DNA from: an uncultured Eubacteriales bacterium
GTDB lineage: Bacteria > Bacillota > Clostridia > Christensenellales > Christensenellaceae
Direction: 5' to 3'
Assembly (NCBI GenBank): GCA_902782475.1
Contig: CACZNR010000217.1
Location: forward strand, 1-7,282
DNA: 7,282 bases
Shown here: piece after piece, positions 1 through 4,731 of the stretch
Numbering within the stretch: position 1 is the first letter of the stretch
Layout: each line of letters begins with the position of its first letter
Program-made: the position numbers and the translations under genes
The notes under the pieces: generated by a model
Databases searched by the model: none
The model's input: the letters and a program-made list of their open reading frames with translations, nothing else
What the model was told of the DNA's origin: nothing

Positions 1-1
1 A

Positions 2-2740
2 ACTTATACTGTGCCAACTGGAGTTGGTGATAGAATGACATTCAGATCATTTTCTGGTTTTTCACCAAAAGACTATAGGGTTAAACTTTCCAGTAATGAA
101 GAATACAAGTTAGTAGTAGATATGAATGGAAGTCAGCCAGTTTATGGTGAAACAAAACGTACAGGAAATGATGGCTGGACTGATTGGATTCCTTATGGGA
201 CAAATGTTGATTTTTATGTTTCCGGTGGATGGTTTGGAGAAGATTCATATACACCCGATAATTTATATCAAGTATATGCTACTAGTGGTGGCATTGAGTT
301 CCGCTACACTCGAGAAACTTATAAGTTGACTTACATAGTCGGCCGGTTTGTCAACTATCAGGATGAATTACTAAACAGTCCGATTACTGGTACATTAAAA
401 ACAGTCAGTGGAATTAATTATGAGGCTTCACTTGCCAGCTATGGGAAAGGGAATGCAAATTACTTTGACCCTGACTCATATAATCCAGAAACAGATGATC
501 ATGACTGGCGTCAAAAAGGATATGTATTTGAAGGCTGGTATATAGATGAGTCTTGCTCAACCCCGTATGATTTCTCTGATAAAACTATGCCCCTTGATGG
601 GATTACCGTATACGGAAAGTGGAAGCAGATTCAGTATCGTGTTTTCCTGCATCCGAATGCATTGATTGATGGAGAGAAAGATCTGAGTTTGGATTGGGGT
701 ACAAATAAACCTGCAATGTCTTTCCGTGTCAGTTATGGTGAAAAGATTAGTCCGTTAACTGGCTTAAGAAATGAATATAACTTTATCGGATGGTACATGG
801 ATCAAGCCTGTGTGAGCTCCCCATTCAATTTTGCTACAAAACTCACTGAATGGGTTGATACAGAATACGATATGACCGTTGATATGACAGACAAACTCGA
901 TAAGTGGGGATTGTTTGAAGGTACTCCTTACAATACAGATATCGATGGATATAACGGCGGTAAAAGATTCTGGATTAATAACAAACTTGATCTTTATGGT
1001 AAATGGAGCGCAAAACTTGATGGAGCTGAAGGTATCGGTATCGAGTATGTTGCGAATGGGAAAGATGAGGAAGGAAATGAAGTAACTGGAACCGATGCAC
1101 CTACGAATGATAATAAACTCTATAAAGATAATGTAAGTGCAATAGCTCAGGCTGCTTCAAAACCTGAAGATCAGAATAACTATCAATTTCTATATTGGGT
1201 TCTTCAGACATACGATGAGGACGCTGGAGATTATGATGATAAGTATATAAATGGGTCACTGTGCACATACTTCCCCGGCAATGATTTTACAGTCTTGAAA
1301 GATGATGCAAAGACTGTGGTTCAAGAATGGGAAGAAGTTGTAGTTACGGATGAAGAAGGTAATCCTGTCACAGATGATGAAGGCAACCCTGTAAAGATAA
1401 AGAAGATAAAAAAAGCAACATATACTATTAGACTGCGCCCAATGTATGGCCCCAAAGAAGTTCCTACAGATACACATATTGTTTGGTATGGAAATGGCGG
1501 AACAGTGAAGACTCCTGTTGTTAAGCCAACAGATAAGAAGTATGCTGTTACTAATTCTGCGGGAAGTACGACGGTTGATTATACTTCGCTTCAGATTAAT
1601 GAAAAAATACCTGTGCTTGATGCGGGAACTTTTGAACGTGAAGGGTATATTTTCCTGGGTTGGGCAAAACAGACTGAACCTGAAGGCGCGTATAATGATG
1701 AAGAAAAAACAATTAACTCTGGTGCTTTTACAGTGTTGACCGGAGAAAATGAACTGACAGAAGATGATCTGTGGCTAATTTGGGATGCAGAGAAGGAAGA
1801 GTATCATGAAGTAATCGATGGAGTTGAAGATTCGAGGGCAGTAACCGAGGTGGCTGCTGATGAGAATTCTCCGTATCATGCTTTGTATGCATGCTGGGTA
1901 GGGACTTATACGATTTATCATTCCGGTAAGAATGAAACGGATCCGGGTGTCAAATCGGTTCACAGGGTCACCAAACAATCGATCAAGCCTTATGAACACA
2001 GAGACACTTCTCGCCTCTATGGCGGATACTATGTGACGAACCCAAAGAAAGGAAAGACTGGTTCCTGTGTTCCTAACGCCTCTGCATATGATGGAACAAA
2101 CTGGACCTGGAACGAGCCTGGTGAGACACTGAGTTACACACCTGAGGCAGGTGACATCATCTACCTGAAGGAAGTTCCGAAACAATACCTGAGGCCAAGG
2201 TTGTTCTATACCAATGATACCAATCATGGCAACAGGTTAAGGCAGATGTATCCGATCACGGATGTGGATGACCTGAAGTACAGAGCTCTCGGATTTGAGG
2301 GAACTCGCATCAGCAGTACAGATGATCATGGACTGGAGAACCCGTATACGGTAGTCTATGACCGTGTAGTGTATGATCCAAACAACGGGCCTTCTGGTTC
2401 CGTGGCATTAAATAAACTGTTCACCAGTATACCTGCTAATACAGGATATCTGACACTCTATGCCCTGTATTACAAAGATGCAAGTGATCCAACTGTATCA
2501 GATAAGATTACTGCAGGGACATTTGACTTCACCCCGTTCTTTATAACTCCTGACGGAGTGAAGGTATACGGATACGAAACCAGGACATATGAGATCAATG
2601 AAGCACTGACAACAGTTACCAAAACGGATGCAGGAGTATCGGATGGTTTTACGAGACCGTCTGTAGTCTCCACAGGAAAGTTTAGTGGAGATAATAACTA
2701 TGCAGGATTAAGATATGATCCATTAGAGGGGGAAAACTGA
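2..2740 (+). CDS. InlB B-repeat (Listeria-Bacteroides repeat) surface protein, 5'-partial
   Basis: The frame is open to the left edge (it reads TYT before the GTG at 11), so the N-terminus, including any signal peptide, lies upstream. Numbering from that GTG, at least 909 residues are present. Listeria-Bacteroides (Flg_new/InlB B) repeats are recognisable by their FxGW...YGKW pattern: about 105-206 (YVFEGWYID, VYGKW), 209-336 (YNFIGWYMD, LYGKW), a degenerate unit ending near 480, 489-631 (YIFLGWAKQ, YHALYACW), and a short one at 785-822 (VVYDPNNG, LTLYALY). Residues 632-760 form a different module (TIYHSGKN, LYGGYYV, YLKEVPKQYLRPR, DVDDLKYR). Proteins of this type are exported and act in adhesion or extracellular binding. 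The C-terminus ends YDPLEGEN with no LPXTG motif, membrane segment or charged tail, so its attachment is unclear. The 49-codon gene starts one base after the stop, suggesting a shared transcript. Family call is firm; specific function unknown. Confidence 0.88.
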   Translation, partial: TYTVPTGVGDRMTFRSFSGFSPKDYRVKLSSNEEYKLVVDMNGSQPVYGETKRTGNDGWTDWIPYGTNVDFYVSGGWFGEDSYTPDNLYQVYATSGGIEFRYTRETYKLTYIVGRFVNYQDELLNSPITGTLKTVSGINYEASLASYGKGNANYFDPDSYNPETDDHDWRQKGYVFEGWYIDESCSTPYDFSDKTMPLDGITVYGKWKQIQYRVFLHPNALIDGEKDLSLDWGTNKPAMSFRVSYGEKISPLTGLRNEYNFIGWYMDQACVSSPFNFATKLTEWVDTEYDMTVDMTDKLDKWGLFEGTPYNTDIDGYNGGKRFWINNKLDLYGKWSAKLDGAEGIGIEYVANGKDEEGNEVTGTDAPTNDNKLYKDNVSAIAQAASKPEDQNNYQFLYWVLQTYDEDAGDYDDKYINGSLCTYFPGNDFTVLKDDAKTVVQEWEEVVVTDEEGNPVTDDEGNPVKIKKIKKATYTIRLRPMYGPKEVPTDTHIVWYGNGGTVKTPVVKPTDKKYAVTNSAGSTTVDYTSLQINEKIPVLDAGTFEREGYIFLGWAKQTEPEGAYNDEEKTINSGAFTVLTGENELTEDDLWLIWDAEKEEYHEVIDGVEDSRAVTEVAADENSPYHALYACWVGTYTIYHSGKNETDPGVKSVHRVTKQSIKPYEHRDTSRLYGGYYVTNPKKGKTGSCVPNASAYDGTNWTWNEPGETLSYTPEAGDIIYLKEVPKQYLRPRLFYTNDTNHGNRLRQMYPITDVDDLKYRALGFEGTRISSTDDHGLENPYTVVYDRVVYDPNNGPSGSVALNKLFTSIPANTGYLTLYALYYKDASDPTVSDKITAGTFDFTPFFITPDGVKVYGYETRTYEINEALTTVTKTDAGVSDGFTRPSVVSTGKFSGDNNYAGLRYDPLEGEN
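1346..1393 (+). repeat. Tandem 8-residue duplication inside the InlB-repeat protein
   Basis: Two adjacent 24-base units encode TDEEGNPV and TDDEGNPV (residues 446-453 and 454-461, counted from position 11). The DNA copies differ at several third positions, so this is an old duplication or a repeated linker motif rather than a recent slippage event. A related DEEGNEVTG occurs about 95 residues earlier. The unit lies in an acidic linker between repeat domains. Confidence 0.8.
2725..2732 (+). promoter_or_regulatory. Ribosome binding site of the 49-codon peptide gene
   Basis: AGAGGGGG lies 9 bases upstream of the ATG at 2742 and inside the last codons of the surface-protein gene. A purine-rich Shine-Dalgarno at this spacing is the main support that the short frame is translated, probably coupled to termination of the upstream gene. 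Confidence 0.7.
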
Positions 2741-2741
2741 T

Positions 2742-2891
2742 ATGAGTAAAAAAGAGTATATCCGGCCTTCGTTTTTTGGAGGAAGTGTTCTTTTATCCAG
2801 TGGCGGCGGAAATAACCCGATACACCTGAATTCAACTGAGCCAATTCATTATGATGATGATGATGATTTTGAACTTGAAGGCGATGATTGA
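2742..2891 (+). CDS. 49-residue acidic peptide with YxxP leader-like motif, candidate RiPP-type precursor
   Basis: The 49-residue product starts MSKKEYIRPS, continues with Gly/Ser/Leu-rich FFGGSVLLSSGGG (11-23), a middle NNPIHLNSTEPIHY (24-37), then five Asp and FELEGDD at the C-terminus. It has no Cys and no membrane segment. Seen: a good Shine-Dalgarno, a start one base after the upstream stop, and an inverted repeat 42 bases after its own stop. Known: basic N-termini with YxxP are the recognition element of many RiPP leaders bound by PqqD-like/RRE proteins, and two PqqD-like proteins are encoded downstream. Inferred: residues 1 to about 20 are a leader and the rest a modified core, with Ser, Thr and His as possible targets. 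It does not fit a lasso core, because no Gly has Asp/Glu 7-9 positions later near the GGG stretch. It could also be an unmodified partner of the surface protein. Being a gene is likely; the role is speculative. Confidence 0.68.
   Translation: MSKKEYIRPSFFGGSVLLSSGGGNNPIHLNSTEPIHYDDDDDFELEGDD
2853..2867 (+). repeat. (GAT)5 trinucleotide run encoding five Asp
   Basis: Five consecutive GAT codons encode D38-D42 of the short peptide. Slippage here would change the length of the acidic tail by whole codons without breaking the frame. It is short, so instability is only a possibility. Confidence 0.75.
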
Positions 2892-2933
2892 GAAGGGAAT
2901 GAAGACCATATTCTGAAGTTTTAAAGAGCATAT

Positions 2934-2976
2934 AGAACCTGCTGCTTTTTGATACATTTTTACAGCAGCAGGTTCT
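2934..2976 (+). terminator. 13-bp perfect stem-loop after the peptide gene
   Basis: The left arm (2934-2946, AGAACCTGCTGCT) is exactly complementary to the right arm (2964-2976), with a 17-base T-rich loop. It lies between the end of the short peptide gene and the HprK-like gene. The bases after it (TCAGTTGTATT) are only moderately T-rich, so this may be a leaky intrinsic terminator or an mRNA 3'-end stabiliser. Either could make the first two genes more abundant than the downstream ones. Confidence 0.6.
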
Positions 2977-3005
2977 TCAGTTGTATTAGAGATTATATTT
3001 AATTA

Positions 3006-3725
3006 ATGGACTACATAATCACTTTATGTGGGATATGCTTTATTATCCCTGTTAAAACGCGTTATACCTATAAAAGGATATCCTCATTTATTGAAAAGAA
3101 TGAAGATATTAATCTCGCTGAATATATATCTGTAGATGAAATATCAGAGTATGATGAAGAACTTGATTCCTTGAGGCCCGGTGTTAGGGAATTGACTTCA
3201 TTGATAATTCCAATCTCTGACCATCTTTTGAAGTATAATTGTTGTGTAATCCACGGCCTGTCTTTTTCCTGGAGAAATAAGGGCTTCCTGTTTTGCGGTC
3301 CGAGTGGTGTGGGAAAAACAACTCAATATCAATTATGGGAGACTGAGTATGGAGATGAGATAGCTATACTGAACGGTGACAAACCAATTCTTGAACAGAG
3401 AAGGGAAGACCAGTTTATTCTTCATCCATCTCCATGGACTGGGAAAGAGGATTTATACTCTTACGATAGTAAACAGTTGTATGGGATAATATATTTGGAA
3501 CAGGGAACAGAAAACAACATTGTTCAGATAAATGATTCATCAATCGTTCTTTCTCTGCTTCAGGAGATATTCTATTCAGCCAGAACTGTTAATCTTGTTG
3601 ATAATGTTGCTTCAATAATACATAATTTATTAACTTCTGTTCCGATATGGAAGCTTACAAACAAAGGGGATACAAATTCTGTTATTCTGACTCATGAAGT
3701 ACTTGAAGAATTCTACAGATACTAA
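3006..3725 (+). CDS. HprK-like P-loop kinase homologue (ScmC/PaeK type)
   Basis: The 239-residue protein resembles the C-terminal kinase domain of HPr kinase/phosphorylase in the variant found in peptide-modification clusters. Visible motifs are a strand with CVIHG (80-84), the P-loop GPSGVGKTT (98-106), an acidic LNGDKP (122-127) at the position of the HprK catalytic/Mg-binding segment, PSPWTGKE (141-148), YGIIYLEQG (159-167) and a terminal VPIWKLTNKGD (212-222). Known relatives are ScmC of SynChlorMet cassettes and PaeK-type kinases that phosphorylate a Ser of lasso precursors. It is much too short to carry a standard HprK N-terminal domain, and a gene for carbon-catabolite HPr control would not be expected here. 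The ATG follows an in-frame TAA at once, so no longer form is possible; no clear Shine-Dalgarno is seen. The PqqD-like gene starts 7 bases after the stop. Substrate unknown; the nearby peptide or the acidic lipoprotein are guesses. Confidence 0.8.
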   Translation: MDYIITLCGICFIIPVKTRYTYKRISSFIEKNEDINLAEYISVDEISEYDEELDSLRPGVRELTSLIIPISDHLLKYNCCVIHGLSFSWRNKGFLFCGPSGVGKTTQYQLWETEYGDEIAILNGDKPILEQRREDQFILHPSPWTGKEDLYSYDSKQLYGIIYLEQGTENNIVQINDSSIVLSLLQEIFYSARTVNLVDNVASIIHNLLTSVPIWKLTNKGDTNSVILTHEVLEEFYRY

Positions 3726-3732
3726 TTACAGT

Positions 3733-4008
3733 ATGTTCTTAACAAATCCTGAAGTGATTTGCAGAAAAATAGGCAATGGATTTTTCTTATTATCATCAAA
3801 AAAGACATGGGATAAGTGTCCCTATGTTCAGCAGATCAGTGAGACAGGTGCGTTTTATTGGAATTTGCTTGAAAAAGGTATACAGAGAGATGAGATGCTA
3901 GATTGCTTTTTGAGAGAATACAATATAATGCGTGAAGAGGCCTCGGAAGATCTTGATTATTATATCGATATGCTTATAGAATATCACTATCTCACAAAGA
4001 TTGAATGA
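3733..4008 (+). CDS. PqqD-like peptide-binding protein (first copy)
   Basis: The 91-residue product has the PqqD-fold pattern: an N-terminal strand pair (VICRKIGNGFFLLS), then SETGAFYWNLLEKG, a helix with EMLDCFLREYNI, and the last helix EDLDYYIDMLIEYHYL. PqqD-like proteins are small winged-helix chaperones (RRE domains) that bind precursor leader peptides and present them to modifying enzymes. An upstream ATG at 3694 would give 104 residues, but it overlaps the HprK-like gene by 32 bases and adds a polar extension (MKYLKNSTDTNYS) unlike the family. The ATG at 3733 places the first conserved strand at the usual distance. Neither start has a good Shine-Dalgarno, so translation may be coupled to the upstream gene. 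The next gene starts 35 bases later. Which peptide it binds is not shown; the YxxP peptide at 2742 is the obvious candidate. Confidence 0.78.
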   Translation: MFLTNPEVICRKIGNGFFLLSSKKTWDKCPYVQQISETGAFYWNLLEKGIQRDEMLDCFLREYNIMREEASEDLDYYIDMLIEYHYLTKIE

Positions 4009-4027
4009 GTATTTGAATTACTGGAAA

Positions 4028-4033
4028 AAGGAG
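4028..4033 (+). promoter_or_regulatory. Ribosome binding site of the small lipoprotein gene
   Basis: AAGGAG preceded by an A-run lies 10 bases before the ATG at 4044. It is the closest match to the Shine-Dalgarno consensus in the window and fixes this start. Confidence 0.7.
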
Positions 4034-4043
4034 CTAGAAGCAT

Positions 4044-4319
4044 ATGCGCAGAAACCGGATTATTTTACTACTGATTATTTGTCTGATGTCATGTTCTCTT
4101 ATGACTGGATGTTCGTTTGAAAAGGATTTTAAATCCTTTTTTGGCTTATTATGCAATAAGATTGAACAGATAGAAGAAATGACAAACAAAGATGATAATC
4201 AGAATAGTTCCAGCGAATCTGATGATTCAGAATTTGATGACAGTGAACCAATCTATCTGGGCACGCAGACAATAGGAGATATTGAGCTTGCAGAAGGCGA
4301 AGTTGCACATATAGACTAA
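4044..4319 (+). CDS. Small Ser/Asp-rich lipoprotein
   Basis: The 91-residue product begins with a classical lipoprotein signal: basic MRRNR, hydrophobic IILLLIICLM, and the lipobox LMTGC with the lipidated Cys at 23. The mature part is about 69 residues: an amphipathic helix (FFGLLCNKIEQIEEM, 32-46), a low-complexity acidic Ser/Asp stretch (N54-S67, with SSSESDDSEFDD), and a C-terminal segment (EPIYLGTQTIGDIELAEGE) ending in HID. No family is recognised. It would sit on the outer face of the membrane. Its place between two PqqD-like genes, with a strong Shine-Dalgarno, ties it to the cluster. The EPI(H/Y) and ELxEG-like motifs echo the 49-residue peptide. Serines flanked by acidic residues would be plausible phosphorylation sites for the HprK-like protein, but only before export; this is speculation. 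It could equally be an immunity or surface-display factor. Confidence 0.75.
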   Translation: MRRNRIILLLIICLMSCSLMTGCSFEKDFKSFFGLLCNKIEQIEEMTNKDDNQNSSSESDDSEFDDSEPIYLGTQTIGDIELAEGEVAHID

Positions 4320-4419
4320 ATTGAGAAATAACGGTCTTCTTCAGTCATCAGCAGTGATGCTATTACGATATGTTTTGGAAGATTGAGTTGTTGGATCTTT
4401 ATGTATTTGGGAGCCATAT
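4320..4419 (+). other. 100-base spacer between lipoprotein and second PqqD-like gene
   Basis: This is the longest gap inside the downstream gene run. No open frame with a Shine-Dalgarno was found. A minor dyad, CATCA-GCAG-TGATG, lies around 4347-4360 and is too short to call a terminator. The last bases carry the ribosome binding site of the next gene. Confidence 0.5.
4409..4413 (+). promoter_or_regulatory. Ribosome binding site of the second PqqD-like gene
   Basis: GGGAG lies 6 bases upstream of the ATG at 4420. No other in-frame ATG exists between this start and an in-frame TGA at 4384, which supports the start. Confidence 0.6.
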
Positions 4420-4731
4420 ATGGAGACTTACAGGATCAATACGGGTTTCCGCAGGATTCAAATATTTGATAGATTCTATCTTTTAGCAAAAAAAGAAACA
4501 AGAAAAGAATATCCGGTGCTTACTCCTCTTAATGATACGGCGGAACTGATTTGGATAGCAGTTTCTGAAGGCAAATCGTTATGTGAAGTGGCTGAGGAAG
4601 TGGCTTCAGTGTATGATATTGATGCTGGACAAGCATATGAAGATGTGTTGTTTTTATGTAGAGAAATGAACAAGTATGGATATATGCACAAGGTGGAGAT
4701 AGAAAGTGAAGAATCAAACAATAATATATAA
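4420..4731 (+). CDS. PqqD-like peptide-binding protein (second copy)
   Basis: The 103-residue protein is a textbook PqqD-like sequence: N-terminal strands (FRRIQIFDRFYLLA), the conserved LNDTAELIW turn (37-45), a helix with SLCEVAEEVASVYDID, and the final helix QAYEDVLFLCREMNKYGYM. It has a polar tail (EIESEESNNNI) that overlaps the start of the next gene. Members deliver leader peptides to modification enzymes or act as a discrete RRE. It differs clearly in sequence from the first PqqD-like protein of the window, so it probably binds a different ligand or partner rather than being a recent duplicate. The 26-base overlap with the nucleotidyltransferase-glycosyltransferase gene suggests translational coupling and a working pair with that enzyme. 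Confidence 0.85.
   Translation: METYRINTGFRRIQIFDRFYLLAKKETRKEYPVLTPLNDTAELIWIAVSEGKSLCEVAEEVASVYDIDAGQAYEDVLFLCREMNKYGYMHKVEIESEESNNNI
4690..4698 (+). promoter_or_regulatory. Ribosome binding site that selects the GTG start at 4706
   Basis: AAGGTGGAG lies inside the 3' end of the second PqqD-like gene, 7 bases before a GTG. It decides for the GTG start of the large downstream gene. Confidence 0.65.

Noticed and set aside
11..13. GTG at position 11 as the start of the surface protein
   Set aside because: The frame is open upstream to the window edge and the sequence there is continuous with the protein; no signal peptide follows the GTG. The gene is treated as 5'-partial.
1775..2227. Minus-strand 150-codon frame
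   Set aside because: It lies fully antisense to the InlB-repeat gene and its translation shows no recognisable domain pattern; a shadow frame.
2659..2740. Sortase signal at the surface-protein C-terminus
   Set aside because: No LPXTG-like motif followed by hydrophobic segment and basic tail; the protein ends in an acidic sequence.
2742..2891. Lasso peptide precursor call for the 49-residue product
   Set aside because: The YxxP leader and neighbouring genes fit, but no Gly/Ala/Ser/Cys following a likely cleavage site in the Gly-rich region has Asp or Glu at ring position 7-9, and no cyclase is in the window.
2698..2931. Minus-strand 77-codon frame with a His run
   Set aside because: It is the antisense of the 49-codon gene; the His run is the complement of the GAT repeat. 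No convincing features of its own.
2959..2987. Possible promoter TTTACA ... TGTATT before the HprK-like gene
   Set aside because: The -10 match is poor and the -35 lies inside the hairpin; not strong enough to list.
3006..3725. Genuine HPr kinase/phosphorylase (hprK)
   Set aside because: Lacks the N-terminal domain of hprK, and the context and motifs (LNGDKP, PSPW) fit the peptide-cluster variant instead.
3694..3732. ATG at 3694 as start of the first PqqD-like gene
   Set aside because: It overlaps the HprK-like gene by 32 bases and adds an extension not typical of the family; no Shine-Dalgarno. It cannot be excluded fully.
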